64,000 nucleotides of DNA from an uncultured Clostridia bacterium (GCA_948472945.1 CAOKVX010000008.1:1-64000), one strand, 5' to 3'. Counted from the stretch's first letter, positions 29,778 to 39,256 are shown. Notes: a model not told the origin generated them from the sequence alone. A program made the numbers and translations.

Positions 29778-30794
29778 TTACGAAAACCCAAATATCTTCT
29801 GCGATATTTTATAGCCGAATATTATTATCTTGCGTCCAACAAAGGTCCTCATCTGCATTGGCCTGCCGAGCATTGTATTGTTAACCATCTTATACATACC
29901 CGGATTGGACGTTTTGAGGTACATCCAAAGCTTCTTACGTTTCTTGAGGCTCTCCTTGGTCCCCTCTTTAACAAGAAGCGCCGAACTTACCGTAGTAATC
30001 ATCGCAAGGTATTTTACCATGTAATGCCTCAGCTTTTCATTCTCGATTTTAGTGAGGTCATGCGCATCTATCATTAATTTATTAACTTTTATCTGCTGGT
30101 CTATCCTTCTTATCATAACCGACTCGTTAACAGACTGGTCCTCACGCCCGATAAAATACCTGTACAAATCAACATCAAGATAGTACATAAGCTTTACTGC
30201 CGGAAGCGGTTGGTACACAAATATATTGTCAACGTAAAATGTGTGTTCAGGAAGTTCAAGTCCACAATCCCTGAGCATCTGTGTCCTGTATATAACTGAA
30301 TGCATAAGAATGTTCTGGCTCAGCTTAAAATGTTTAAGTTCAGACCACGTAAACAGCTCATTAACAGGCATTGCCGACCTGTAGTTAATAATACGCTTTT
30401 TCCCAATACTTGGTTTTTCATAAACATAATTTGAAATTATCATATCCAAACAGATATTATCTTCTATCATTTTATGCAGCAACTTCATTACCTGCTCAAA
30501 TGCTCCCCTGTCAAACCAGTCGTCACTGTCAAGCACTTTAAAATAAGCCCCTGCCGCATGCTTAAGCCCTTCATTAACCGCACTCCCGTGTCCCCCGTTT
30601 TGTTTCGACACTACCTTAACAATATCCGGATATTCTGCGGCATACTTTTCTGCGACTTCTTTTGTATTATCAGTGGAGCCATCGTCAACTACTATTATCT
30701 CTACATCGTCCCCTGCCGTAAGAACAGACTTAATGGCCTTGCTCATATACTCTGCAGAGTTGTAACATGGTATAGCAACTGTCAGTATCTTCAT
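29778..30794 (-). CDS. family 2 glycosyltransferase
   Basis: A 338-aa GT-A fold glycosyltransferase. It has the N-terminal nucleotide-sugar site (VAIPCYNSAEYM, then EIIVVDDGSTDNT) and a DxD-like metal site at DSDDW near 89-93. There is no obvious transmembrane segment. The acceptor and donor are not predictable; teichoic-acid-like, capsule or glycolipid synthesis are options. ATG 30794 is used because AAGG is 8 nt upstream and the family's first strand starts here. It has its own promoter at 30828-30857. Confidence 0.88.
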   Translation of the reverse strand: MKILTVAIPCYNSAEYMSKAIKSVLTAGDDVEIIVVDDGSTDNTKEVAEKYAAEYPDIVKVVSKQNGGHGSAVNEGLKHAAGAYFKVLDSDDWFDRGAFEQVMKLLHKMIEDNICLDMIISNYVYEKPSIGKKRIINYRSAMPVNELFTWSELKHFKLSQNILMHSVIYRTQMLRDCGLELPEHTFYVDNIFVYQPLPAVKLMYYLDVDLYRYFIGREDQSVNESVMIRRIDQQIKVNKLMIDAHDLTKIENEKLRHYMVKYLAMITTVSSALLVKEGTKESLKKRKKLWMYLKTSNPGMYKMVNNTMLGRPMQMRTFVGRKIIIFGYKISQKIFGFS

Positions 30795-30827
30795 TCGACA
30801 TACCTTCTCCTCCATAATGATATTCAT

Positions 30828-30857
30828 ATACTATCACACATGTACATAAATAGTCAA
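30828..30857 (-). promoter_or_regulatory. GT2 gene promoter
   Basis: TTGACT (30852-30857), an 18-nt spacer and TAGTAT (30828-30833) on the minus strand, about 35 bp before the start codon. Confidence 0.5.
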
Positions 30858-31165
30858 CAATTCGGGTATGCGGGTCAGTTGTTATAATTTAGAAGATTTA
30901 GACTAATATACCACTTTTAATTCGGAATTTTAGCAGTTGCAGCATTTTATCAATTACGCCTGTACATATAGACAACAAATATATATCTTCACCAAACAGC
31001 CGACATATGTATGTGGGCGTACTTTGGCAGAGCTATTTGAACGAACACATCGGTTCTTTGTCTGTTTATTTTACAGACTTAGAAACCGCTATGTGTTCTA
31101 TAAGCGCGAGCGTGCACTGACAAAGTATGTACCGCAGACATATGACGGCGTATGGCATTAACACA
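30858..31165. other. intergenic region with an unsupported 74-codon frame
   Basis: About 300 bp between the GT2 promoter and the GH36 stop. A plus-strand frame at 30937-31161 (74 codons, rich in Arg/Tyr/Phe, ending KYVPQTYDGVWH) is open, but it has no ribosome-binding site and no family I recognise. It could be a remnant of a decayed gene or chance. No clear terminator or promoter was seen elsewhere in it. Confidence 0.3.
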
Positions 31166-33331
31166 TTACCTTGCAACCAGATGGTATAACCCCGCTTTAA
31201 AGTCACCGTTTTCATTGTTTGGAACAAATCCCATATTCATGAGCACATCTCCTGCCATCACCTCATGCTTTTCCTCTATATAATAGTTTGTTCCCGGGTC
31301 AAGTCCCTGTAACTTAAGGACAGGCATTGCGTGGCTTGCAATCGCGATTACCTGAACAAAAGTGACTAACGCCTCTTTTTTATCTTTAGATACAACCATA
31401 TAGCTGTCATACCTGTTATTCTGAGAGAATGACGCGAGTCTGTAGAAATCACCCTCCCTTACTATATCATTATATTTGTGGTACATTTCTACCTGTCCCG
31501 GTATTTTCGAGCGGTCTTCATCTGATATCTTTGTAATGTCAAGCTCATAGCCAAAAGTTCCTGCCAGAGCTACCGCTCCCCTTGTGTCAAACGGCGTCGT
31601 CCTGCCAACCGCATGGTTAGGACAGTCAGTGACATGCGCGCCCATCGTCGAGAGAGGATAAATGAGCGATGTTCCCTCCTGTATGTTTAGTCTCGAAATT
31701 GCATCGGCATTATCCGAGCACCATACTTGCGGGCTGTAATACAGCACACCCGGATCATATCTTCCGCCGCCGCTTGAGCAGTTCTCAAGAAGAATATCAG
31801 GAAACTCTGTAACAAGCCTATCCTGAAGCTCATAAACTCCAAGCATATACCTGTGATATAATTCCCCTTGTCTGTCCGGTTCAAGCTCATGACTCCACAC
31901 ATCAGTAAGCGCTCTGTTCATATCCCATTTTACATATTCCACATTTGCGCTCTTTAACACCTTTGATAGGCTGTCAAAAATATAATCCCTTACTTCTTTC
32001 CTAGATATGTCCAAAACAAGCTGGTTTCTTGAGCGGCCGGGATTCCTGCCCGGAATTTGAATCGCCCAGTCAGGATGTGCCCTATATAGGTCAGAGTCAG
32101 GACAAACCATTTCAGGCTCAAACCAAATACCAAATTTCATTCCAAGCCTGTTAACTTCATCGACAAGATATTTTAAACCGCCTTTTAGCTTATCCTCATT
32201 CACAACCCAGTCACCAAGCGCCCTGTTGTCGTCAAAACGGTTTCCAAACCACCCGTCATCCATTACAAGCATTTCTATTCCAAGCTCGGAAGCTTTTTTC
32301 GCTATAGAAAGCAGTTTATCCGTATCGAAATCAAAGTAAGTTGCCTCCCAGTTGTTTATGAGCACCGGTCTCTTAATTGAGCGGTATTTACCTCTTATAA
32401 GGTGGTTTCTATATAAGTCATGATACGTCCTCGTCATTTTTCCAAGACCCTCTGAGGAATATACCATAACTACTTCAGGCGCAGTGAATACCTCGCCGCT
32501 TTCAAGCGTCCACTCAAACTGATATGGATTAATTCCCATGACAAGCCTTACCGTATCATGCTGGTTCAGTTCACACTGCGCCTCAAAATTTCCTGAATAT
32601 ACAAAATTCATTGCATATACTTCACCCATTGTCTGATTGGTTCCGGGCTCTAAAAGGGCTATAAACGGATGGTCCTGATGTCCTGATACGCCTCTTTCAG
32701 AATATATTCCCTGTCTTCCATAACCAATCCTCTTTCTCTGAATGTTGCGCTCCCTTCCCCATGAACCGTGAAGCGTAAGCATCTCATACTCATTATTTTC
32801 TACGTCCAGACATGAGGACAGAATCTTAGTTAACTTTACTCTTTCATCACATATATTCTTAACGATAACACTTCTCGTAATTACATCAAGCTTTTCAAAT
32901 GCAGTGTATATAAGCGTTATCTCAATCCCCGCTATTGAATCACTCATAACAACCTCAAGCGTTGTACAGTCCTCCTCATTTGAAAACGTAGCCGGCAACC
33001 CTTCTAGCTTAGGCTTCCCTTTATATATTTTATGCGAGACATAACCACACTCAAGTGCATGCTGTCCATTTTCATTCCTAATCTCTATACAGTGCTCCCG
33101 GAAATCCCCAATATCCCCCGTAGGGTATTCCATCTTAGTTCCATCAAAATACCACACCTTATTCTTCTCGTCCACGGAAGGCATCTTTGACAGATTGTCA
33201 GTTGAAGCAATTTTCTTACCATAGTATATATGTACAAGGTGTCCAAATTCGTCACCAACACCTAAAATATAGCTTGTATTAGGCGTATCAAGCTTAAATA
33301 TCCTTTTTTGTTCGTTATATATAATTCCCAT
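31166..33331 (-). CDS. GH36 alpha-galactosidase
   Basis: A 721-aa cytoplasmic alpha-galactosidase without signal peptide, expected to act on melibiose, raffinose and related galactosides. GH36 features: N-terminal beta domain (about 1-300), then a TIM barrel with MDDGWFGNR (about 357-365), the nucleophile Asp470 in VKWDMNR and the acid/base Asp540 in CSDNADAISR. The length is typical. No transporter is adjacent. The ATG at 33331 has AGGAGG 8 nt upstream, and that ribosome-binding site is buried in a perfect inverted repeat (33334-33387), suggesting special control of translation. Confidence 0.95.
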   Translation of the reverse strand: MGIIYNEQKRIFKLDTPNTSYILGVGDEFGHLVHIYYGKKIASTDNLSKMPSVDEKNKVWYFDGTKMEYPTGDIGDFREHCIEIRNENGQHALECGYVSHKIYKGKPKLEGLPATFSNEEDCTTLEVVMSDSIAGIEITLIYTAFEKLDVITRSVIVKNICDERVKLTKILSSCLDVENNEYEMLTLHGSWGRERNIQRKRIGYGRQGIYSERGVSGHQDHPFIALLEPGTNQTMGEVYAMNFVYSGNFEAQCELNQHDTVRLVMGINPYQFEWTLESGEVFTAPEVVMVYSSEGLGKMTRTYHDLYRNHLIRGKYRSIKRPVLINNWEATYFDFDTDKLLSIAKKASELGIEMLVMDDGWFGNRFDDNRALGDWVVNEDKLKGGLKYLVDEVNRLGMKFGIWFEPEMVCPDSDLYRAHPDWAIQIPGRNPGRSRNQLVLDISRKEVRDYIFDSLSKVLKSANVEYVKWDMNRALTDVWSHELEPDRQGELYHRYMLGVYELQDRLVTEFPDILLENCSSGGGRYDPGVLYYSPQVWCSDNADAISRLNIQEGTSLIYPLSTMGAHVTDCPNHAVGRTTPFDTRGAVALAGTFGYELDITKISDEDRSKIPGQVEMYHKYNDIVREGDFYRLASFSQNNRYDSYMVVSKDKKEALVTFVQVIAIASHAMPVLKLQGLDPGTNYYIEEKHEVMAGDVLMNMGFVPNNENGDFKAGLYHLVAR

Positions 33332-33333
33332 AT

Positions 33334-33387
33334 AAACAACCTCCTGTCATATCATTATAGTTTATATAATATGACAGGAGGTTGTTT
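33334..33387 (-). promoter_or_regulatory. perfect 19-bp inverted repeat covering the GH36 ribosome-binding site
   Basis: The arms at 33334-33352 and 33369-33387 are exact inverted copies (ATATGACAGGAGGTTGTTT on the minus strand for the start-proximal arm), with a 16-nt loop. The proximal arm contains AGGAGG (33340-33345), so any RNA that includes both arms would hide the GH36 ribosome-binding site in a 19-bp stem. The loop contains TATAAT on the minus strand (33354-33359); a transcript from it would start inside the proximal arm and escape the stem. No good -35 accompanies it. A second possible -10 (TATAAC, 33407-33412) lies upstream of both arms. Confidence 0.75.
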
Positions 33388-33437
33388 AAAACAATGGAAA
33401 TATGTTGTTATAATATGTAAAATATATCGTCGAAATT

Positions 33438-35492
33438 TTACTCTGCAGAATTTTTAAATTTTTCAATTATATCTATAATTGCATCAGAGTTAGACTGGTT
33501 TTCTCCCGCAATAGTTATAATGGCATCCGCGGTTGTAGTAGTCTGGTTATTCTTAATGATAATATCCTCGACTCCCTTTGCATTATCGTTAGAAGCTACA
33601 TTGACTCTTTCAACCTGCTCCTTAATACTTGTTACGCAGTCAATGAACTGTGACGACGTGCTGTCTATATCACCGATTGCTGTCCTTATATCCTTAACGG
33701 CATCTTTATATTCTTTAGCCATATCGGCAAACTCCTGAAACTTATCCGACACATCGCCTTCCATAAATGTGATAATATCCTCAAAACATTCCCTGACGCT
33801 TGCGATACTCTTGTTGGCCTCCTCACAAATTGTCTGAATCTCATTAACCGTTTTAGAGGAGCTTTCTGCAAGACTTCCAATCTCGCCTGCAACTACCGCA
33901 AATCCGCGTCCTGCCTCTCCTGCCCTGGCAGCCTCAATTGATGCGTTGAGCGAGAGGAGATTAGTTTGGCTTGTTATGTCAAGAATTTGAGTCGCCATTT
34001 CATTAATCTTAACAAGTGACTGCAGATTGAGCATTGCCTCCTCAATATTATTTTTAGTGCTTTCAATCTTACTTCTGTTATGTACAAGCGTTTCACCGGC
34101 CATTGTATTCATCACATTAGCGGTCTTGATAAGTACCTCGCTCTTATCATTGCCGTTCTTAACGCTGACGTCTATATCGCTCACTATATGCGTAATTTTG
34201 TCAATCTCTTCAGAAACAGCGTCAATAGAGCTGTTAGTGCTGATAATACTTGCAGACAGCTCCTCAGTAGTTGCCGCATTATTCTCAATACTATCTAAAA
34301 GGTCTCTCGAAGTTACGCTCATCGTATCTGTACTTCCTGCAAGAGATGCTGAACATTCTGTTAGGGTGTGAACCATAGCGCGGAATGTTTTCGTAAGGGA
34401 ATCAACCGCCGTGGCAATCTGTCCAACCTCGCTCTTTCTTCCGACATACTTCTTAATTGAATCATCCCTTGTCAAATCAAGATTCTTCACCTTGTTGACT
34501 TTATTTACAACTGTGGAGAGCGCCTTCATGTTAATCCTTATAACTAACCAAGATACGAGCACGATAAGAACAAACCCCAACACACAGAATATAGCCAGCC
34601 TTGTTCGGCTTGCATATACATCCTGATAAATTTCATCCTTTGTATCACGTATAACAAGCGCCCATCCTCTTTCAGGAATTGATTTAAACACTGAGAAATA
34701 ATCTATTCCGTCCTCTCCTGTATACGAAATTTGGCCTGAATCCTCTCCCCCGTCTGAAATCCTCGTCATAACTTCTGTAAGCGAAGGGTCTGCTATTTCA
34801 GTGAAAATAAGTTCCTCATTGGCATCAAATATGTACAAACCTTTTTCAACATTAATGAGTGAATACGTTGCATTGTCAAAGCCTTCTATCTTCGTAGCGT
34901 CAAGAAGTTCCTTGAGTCCTGCAGCCATTACTGCACCTCCTGCAATTCCAATCGGCTTGTCACCGTCGTATATAGGACAATACATCGATATTATAAGCTG
35001 CTCTGTCGCCGGCGACTTCATTATTCCAGTGTTATATACCCCCGATTTGGCTGCAAGCATACTGTCCTGCAGCTGCTTTAGAGCATCCCCCTCGCGGGTA
35101 ACCATTCCGACAACCGCTTCAGTTGAATGGGTGAGAACTTTCGTATTCCAATCGTCTGAATATATTCCCTCCCAGTTCGGAATGCACTCATAAAAAGATG
35201 AATTGTATTCCTGCGCAATTTTCTGGTTCACGGTATCTGACGTATTCATATAAAAATTCTTCAATTCACCGCTCTTTGAGAATGTCAGCAGCGTAGTCTC
35301 AGCATTTGTAATATACTCATCAATTATCTGTGCCTTGGAGTCGATGGACGTCTTCATATTTGACTCGGCATTTTCAATCAGTATTTTGCTCGCGCTGGTG
35401 TCTGACATAATGAACACTATACCCATAGCCGCCGCTGAAATAACCGCAACAACAACCGCTATGACAAAACTTAATTTTCTGTTCTTAAACAT
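33438..35492 (-). CDS. methyl-accepting chemotaxis protein
   Basis: A 684-aa chemoreceptor. Transmembrane helix 1 (about 9-30) is followed by a double-Cache-type extracellular sensor (about 35-285), transmembrane helix 2 (about 295-317), a HAMP region (about 318-375) and the cytoplasmic signalling domain. The conserved hairpin tip is visible as [33 protein letters not shown] sequence near 520-550. The ligand is unknown. The ATG at 35492 is supported by GGGGTG and by the start of the first helix. It is transcribed from 35524-35552. No che genes are nearby, so it is an orphan receptor. Confidence 0.94.
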   Translation of the reverse strand: MFKNRKLSFVIAVVVAVISAAAMGIVFIMSDTSASKILIENAESNMKTSIDSKAQIIDEYITNAETTLLTFSKSGELKNFYMNTSDTVNQKIAQEYNSSFYECIPNWEGIYSDDWNTKVLTHSTEAVVGMVTREGDALKQLQDSMLAAKSGVYNTGIMKSPATEQLIISMYCPIYDGDKPIGIAGGAVMAAGLKELLDATKIEGFDNATYSLINVEKGLYIFDANEELIFTEIADPSLTEVMTRISDGGEDSGQISYTGEDGIDYFSVFKSIPERGWALVIRDTKDEIYQDVYASRTRLAIFCVLGFVLIVLVSWLVIRINMKALSTVVNKVNKVKNLDLTRDDSIKKYVGRKSEVGQIATAVDSLTKTFRAMVHTLTECSASLAGSTDTMSVTSRDLLDSIENNAATTEELSASIISTNSSIDAVSEEIDKITHIVSDIDVSVKNGNDKSEVLIKTANVMNTMAGETLVHNRSKIESTKNNIEEAMLNLQSLVKINEMATQILDITSQTNLLSLNASIEAARAGEAGRGFAVVAGEIGSLAESSSKTVNEIQTICEEANKSIASVRECFEDIITFMEGDVSDKFQEFADMAKEYKDAVKDIRTAIGDIDSTSSQFIDCVTSIKEQVERVNVASNDNAKGVEDIIIKNNQTTTTADAIITIAGENQSNSDAIIDIIEKFKNSAE

Positions 35493-35523
35493 AGCATCAC
35501 CCCGTATTTTATATTGTATAAAT

Positions 35524-35552
35524 ATAGTAACACAGTAAAAAATATATTGCAA
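35524..35552 (-). promoter_or_regulatory. chemoreceptor gene promoter
   Basis: TTGCAA (35547-35552), a 17-nt spacer and TACTAT (35524-35529) with TGT before the -10, on the minus strand. No sigma-D (flagellar) type sequence was recognised. Confidence 0.55.
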
Positions 35553-35731
35553 TAAATTTATTAATAATATATAAACAAATATGCAAATTTTTCCAAAAAA
35601 TATCAGTATTATATATATAAAATAATTACACTTATTATAAATACAAGATTGAGTATTCTATTATTTTATATATCATTGCGGCATAACATTACGGTCTGCT
35701 AAAAAATATTTTAAACTTCAGTTATGAGATA

Positions 35732-36112
35732 TCAGTTATACGGAAACGTCAAATTTGGAAGTCTTAAATTAATTCCGGCAACAGACGTTATCTGTTTAAA
35801 CTTTTCATTTGCCGCAAGAATAATACTTGGGGCATAGTTTCTCATGATAACTTCGTCAAGATTGTCTATAAAACTGCTTACAATTACTCCTGTAACAGTG
35901 TGTACTATCAACCTGAAGTTATCATCCTCTTTTGCTGTTACGGTAAATTCAATTTCAACCAAAGCCATTAGAGGCTCCGCCATATTAAGCAAAACTTTAG
36001 TGTTAGTGCCGACCTCCAGATTAAGAGGCTGGCTTGATGCAACAGCCGACGGCGCCTCATAATCAATTTTTTTTACGTCCGTCGGTTTAATTCTAACCTG
36101 AATATCACTCAT
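35732..36112 (-). CDS. SecB-like chaperone
   Basis: A 126-aa acidic protein that aligns by eye to the SecB fold. KIDYEAPSA matches the SecB DISFEAPNA strand, VEIEFTVTA matches VVLRVTVTA, APSIILAANEKF matches CPNILFPYARE, and INLRLPNLTF matches the LNLAPVNF end. SecB keeps preproteins unfolded and passes them to SecA; SecB-like proteins elsewhere guard toxin-antitoxin pairs. It is unusual outside Proteobacteria. The ATG at 36112 has AAGGAG 7 nt upstream; a longer frame overlaps cysK. It lies 25 bp after cysK and is probably co-transcribed with it. No toxin gene is visible. Confidence 0.7.
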   Translation of the reverse strand: MSDIQVRIKPTDVKKIDYEAPSAVASSQPLNLEVGTNTKVLLNMAEPLMALVEIEFTVTAKEDDNFRLIVHTVTGVIVSSFIDNLDEVIMRNYAPSIILAANEKFKQITSVAGINLRLPNLTFPYN

Positions 36113-36137
36113 TTTTTTATCTCCTTTTCTATTACTG

Positions 36138-37064
36138 TCATTCAAATAATGGCGTGCTGAAATATCTCTCAGCCGTATCTGGCAGTACTGTAACGACGTT
36201 TTTACCCCTGCCAAGCTTCTTTGCGAGCTTTATAGCCGCATATACATTTGTCCCGCTTGATATTCCACACATAATACCCTCTTTCGAGGCAAGTTCTTTT
36301 GCAGACTGTAGAGCCTGCTCATCTGTAACAATAAAAATATCGCTGTATATTTCCATATTAAGATTATCCGGAATAAGTCCGTCGCCTATGCCCATCTGAA
36401 GATGTGTGCCGATATTACCTCCCGCAAGTATAGCGGCATTTTCCGGTTCTACCGCCCATATCTCTATATCAGGATTCTGTGCTTTCAGTACCTCCCCTAT
36501 TCCGCTTATAGTACCCCCGGTACCTATACCAGAGCAAAATCCATGTATCGGCCTTCCCATCTGCTCTAATATCTCTACACCTGTATGGTACTTATGTACA
36601 AGGGGATTAGCAGGATTCTCAAACTGCTGGGGAACATACACATTCGGATTATCTTTCTGCATCTTCAGCGCCGTGTTAAGGCATTCCTCAATAGCCTTTC
36701 CAATATCACCGTCGTCATGAACAAGGACGACCTCAGCCCCGTAGTGCCTGACAAGCTTACGCCTCTCCTCACTTACTGAGTCAGGCATTATAATAATCAC
36801 CCTGTAACCGCGCACAGCCCCGACAAGTGCAAGCCCTATCCCCTGATTACCGCTTGTCGGTTCTACTATTACTGTTTCCGGCTTTATAATACCCTTTTTT
36901 TCGGCTTCAAGTATCATATTGTATGCCGTTCTCGATTTAATTGAGCCTCCAACATTAAGTCCCTCAAATTTAACATACACATCCGCACAATCGTCATCAA
37001 CCATATGTCCGAGCTTAATCATCGGAGTGTTGCCCATCGCCTCAAGAATGTTGTCATAAACCAT
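36138..37064 (-). CDS. cysK: cysteine synthase A (O-acetylserine sulfhydrylase)
   Basis: A PLP-dependent enzyme making cysteine from O-acetylserine and sulfide. It has 308 aa. The PLP lysine is Lys43 in GGSIKSR, the substrate loop is PTSGNQGIG (about 69-77), and the phosphate-binding glycine loop is GIGTGGTISG (about 173-182). The ATG at 37064 is chosen because AGGAG lies 8 nt upstream. It is transcribed from 37101-37129. No serine acetyltransferase gene is in the window. Confidence 0.94.
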   Translation of the reverse strand: MVYDNILEAMGNTPMIKLGHMVDDDCADVYVKFEGLNVGGSIKSRTAYNMILEAEKKGIIKPETVIVEPTSGNQGIGLALVGAVRGYRVIIIMPDSVSEERRKLVRHYGAEVVLVHDDGDIGKAIEECLNTALKMQKDNPNVYVPQQFENPANPLVHKYHTGVEILEQMGRPIHGFCSGIGTGGTISGIGEVLKAQNPDIEIWAVEPENAAILAGGNIGTHLQMGIGDGLIPDNLNMEIYSDIFIVTDEQALQSAKELASKEGIMCGISSGTNVYAAIKLAKKLGRGKNVVTVLPDTAERYFSTPLFE

Positions 37065-37100
37065 ATTTTCTCTCCTAACATTATGTTTCATACATCTTTT

Positions 37101-37129
37101 ATTATATCAGCTATCAATTTATGTAGCAA
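37101..37129 (-). promoter_or_regulatory. cysK promoter
   Basis: TTGCTA (37124-37129), a 17-nt spacer and TATAAT (37101-37106) with TGA before the -10, on the minus strand, about 37 bp before the cysK start. Confidence 0.7.
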
Positions 37130-37194
37130 CTACAAAACCGGTAACGAGGCTTTTCTTACATTCATTTTTACATTTTGTAAGTAAATATACATAG

Positions 37195-37284
37195 AAAAAC
37201 CACCCCAAACTTTGACCGAGTGACAGGGTGGATTTTCTACTTTATCATAAGGCCAACCCACCTTGTGGGCGGCTGCTTTTTTAT
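37195..37284 (-). ncRNA. candidate ~90-nt small RNA (antitoxin-like)
   Basis: A minus-strand transcript from the promoter at 37291-37319 would start near 37284 and end at a terminator stem CCACCC/GGGTGG (37200-37205 with 37226-37231) followed by TTTTT. Its 5' part forms a second hairpin, GCC-CCCAC/GTGGG-GGC (37252-37273). The plus strand across the same interval also ends in an intrinsic terminator (37252-37282). Two RNAs overlapping at their 3' ends is the layout of type I toxin-antitoxin pairs. No convincing toxin peptide is present. Confidence 0.45.
37252..37282 (+). terminator. plus-strand terminator opposite the small RNA
   Basis: GCC-aa-CCCAC, loop CTT, GTGGG-c-GGC followed by TGCTTTTTT. 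No annotated plus-strand gene precedes it; a 33-codon frame at 37083-37184 is open but overlaps the cysK promoter and has no recognisable sequence. Confidence 0.65.
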
Positions 37285-37290
37285 AGAATA

Positions 37291-37319
37291 AGAATAACAT
37301 ACTACAACATATATTGCAA
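37291..37319 (-). promoter_or_regulatory. promoter of the candidate small RNA
   Basis: TTGCAA (37314-37319), a 17-nt spacer and TATTCT (37291-37296) with TGT before the -10, on the minus strand between the Sfp-type gene and the small-RNA region. Confidence 0.55.
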
Positions 37320-37345
37320 TATAAAATTGTTTTTAAGTTTAATAC

Positions 37346-37951
37346 TCAGCACTCAACACAGACAGCAAGCTTATAGTTGTCTATATCCCTCTCTGTAAAC
37401 TTATATTTCTTTTCATTAAATGTGTGCAGTACCATCACTTTTTTTTCCGGAATAATTTCAAAGCTTTTAAACGGCAGGTTTATTCCGAGTCCCACAGCTT
37501 TTACAAAACTCTCTTTCAGCGACCAAAGTCTATAAAACATATCTGCTGCTTTATCGCTGTCAGGCTGACTAAGAATATATTTACACTCATTTTCCGTAAA
37601 ATAACGTCTGGCAACTTTAATTTTAAGAGCTCCCATTTCCTGTATGTCAATACCGACTTCTCTGTCGCTGACCGCACATACTGCATATTCTCCCGAGTGT
37701 GATAGATTAAAAAATATACTCTTATCCTTTACATACGGTTTGCCGTATTGACCGTAAATCAATTCCGCATCCCTTTCCCTGAAACCGTGAGCTGAAAAAG
37801 CGTCGTCCAATACCGCGGCAGACGCAATATTTTGTATATTACTTCCACGCATCGCCTGTTTGCGCCTGTTATCGGACGCCTGCGAGAAACGGTATTCATA
37901 TTCTCTTTTGTCGCCAAGTTTTTTCATGTCATAAATATATATTTCAAGCAT
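37346..37951 (-). CDS. Sfp-type 4'-phosphopantetheinyl transferase
   Basis: This family transfers the phosphopantetheine arm from CoA to carrier proteins. It has 201 aa. The metal-binding and catalytic motifs are VGIDIQ (about 99-104, Asp102) and WSLKESFVKAVGLGI (about 143-157, Glu147). NLSHSGEY (about 82-89) is the conserved CoA-binding block. The start at ATG 37951 is favoured over the GTG at 37981, which has no site. It lies 56 bp after pta on the same strand. No polyketide or peptide synthetase is in the window, so the target is unknown. Confidence 0.88.
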   Translation of the reverse strand: MLEIYIYDMKKLGDKREYEYRFSQASDNRRKQAMRGSNIQNIASAAVLDDAFSAHGFRERDAELIYGQYGKPYVKDKSIFFNLSHSGEYAVCAVSDREVGIDIQEMGALKIKVARRYFTENECKYILSQPDSDKAADMFYRLWSLKESFVKAVGLGINLPFKSFEIIPEKKVMVLHTFNEKKYKFTERDIDNYKLAVCVEC

Positions 37952-38007
37952 AGCCGTCTTCCCCGCTTTGTCTGCTGTCACAGAAAAGATATAATTCCTA
38001 TTCTTTC

Positions 38008-38985
38008 TTAAGCAAGAGCCGCGGTAATTATAGCCATTGAATATACCTCAGCCGCATTACATCCGCGTGAAAGGTCGTTAATCGGGGCGTTCAATCCGAG
38101 CAGAACAGGTCCGTACGCCTCAAAACCTCCAAGCCTCTGAGCAATTTTGTAACCTATATTTCCGGCATTAATGTCAGGGAAAATAAACGTATTGGCATAC
38201 CCTGCAACCTTCGAGTCAGGACATTTGGTCCTCGCCACAGCCGGAGCAACGGCTGCGTCAAACTGTAGCTCGCCATCAATGGCTTCATCCGGCATAAGTT
38301 CTTTCGCTTTTGCACACGCATTGCGCATCTTGTCAACATCCTCACCTTTTCCTGAACCAAGCGTCGAATAACTTAAGAATGCTGTCTTTGGCTCAATTCC
38401 AAATGTTTTTGCACATTTGATTGTCTCAGCCGCAATCTCAACAAGCTGGTCTTCCGTAGGTTTGATATTTATTGCGCAGTCTCCCATCGCAATAACCTCG
38501 TTCTCACCTGTAGCCCTGCTCCTTACAAGGATAAAACACGAGGAAACTATCGTATTCCCAGGCTTTGTCTTAATTATCTGGAGAGCCGGCCTTACTGTAT
38601 CCGCAGTTGAGTATGTAGCTCCTCCGAGAAGAGCGTCGGCAAGTCCCATCTTCACAAGCATAGTACCAAAATAATTAGCCTGCGAAAGCATCTTTGCGGC
38701 ATCCTCCCGCGTAACTCCCTTACTCTTTCGAATCTCGCAGAATAAGTCTATCATCTCGTCCATCCTGTCAAAATCAGCAGGGTCAATTATCGTAGCGCCG
38801 TCAATATTGAATCCGCTGTCCTTAGCGGCATTTTTTATTTCATCCACGTTACCGACAAGAATCGGCTTAAGAAAATCACTTGCGAGGATTCTTGAAGAAG
38901 CCTCAAGTATCCTTGGGTCGCTTCCCTCCGTAAATACAATAGTTTTTGGGCTGTCCTTTAAAATCTGAATAAGTTTTCCGAACAT
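38008..38985 (-). CDS. pta: phosphate acetyltransferase
   Basis: Pta interconverts acetyl-CoA and acetyl phosphate, the first step of fermentative acetate and ATP formation. It has 325 aa, the short form without the N-terminal regulatory domains of E. coli Pta. Conserved blocks are FTEGSDPRILEASSRI (N-terminal), GLADALLGGATYSTADTVRPAL (about 122-143) and NTFIFPDINAGNIGYKIAQRLGG (near 265). ackA, often next to pta, is not here. A TATAAT lies about 55 bp upstream without a good -35. Confidence 0.96.
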   Translation of the reverse strand: MFGKLIQILKDSPKTIVFTEGSDPRILEASSRILASDFLKPILVGNVDEIKNAAKDSGFNIDGATIIDPADFDRMDEMIDLFCEIRKSKGVTREDAAKMLSQANYFGTMLVKMGLADALLGGATYSTADTVRPALQIIKTKPGNTIVSSCFILVRSRATGENEVIAMGDCAINIKPTEDQLVEIAAETIKCAKTFGIEPKTAFLSYSTLGSGKGEDVDKMRNACAKAKELMPDEAIDGELQFDAAVAPAVARTKCPDSKVAGYANTFIFPDINAGNIGYKIAQRLGGFEAYGPVLLGLNAPINDLSRGCNAAEVYSMAIITAALA

Positions 38986-39204
38986 ACTGTTACACCTTCC
39001 TTGTTAAATATAGAAATACAATTATACAAAAATAATTCTATATCAAAGAATACTCTCTTTTGGGTATAAATGCAATATTTATGCCAATTATTTTTGATTT
39101 TTCTAGGCTTATACAGAACTCTTCCATTTATATAGTAATACTTTTATGGCACATTTTCGTTTATCTGCACACATAGCTGCGCTAAAACCGCATAAGCCTT
39201 TTAA

Positions 39205-39238
39205 ACTAAACAACCCGCACGTAAATATACTGTGCGGG
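39205..39238 (-). terminator. terminator of the LacI/GGDEF gene
   Basis: CCCGCAC/GTGCGGG stem (39214-39220 with 39232-39238) followed on the minus strand by TTGTTTAGTTT, about 20 nt after the stop at 39257. The tail is only partly T. Confidence 0.6.
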
Positions 39239-39256
39239 CGTATTATATGAAAATTT

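Noticed and set aside
30937..31161. Possible small gene or gene remnant between the GT2 and GH36 genes
   Set aside because: Open but without ribosome-binding site or similarity I recognise; kept only as part of the intergenic description.
37083..37184. 33-codon frame as a type I toxin
   Set aside because: It overlaps the cysK promoter and start, lacks a ribosome-binding site, and is not the usual single hydrophobic helix with a basic tail.
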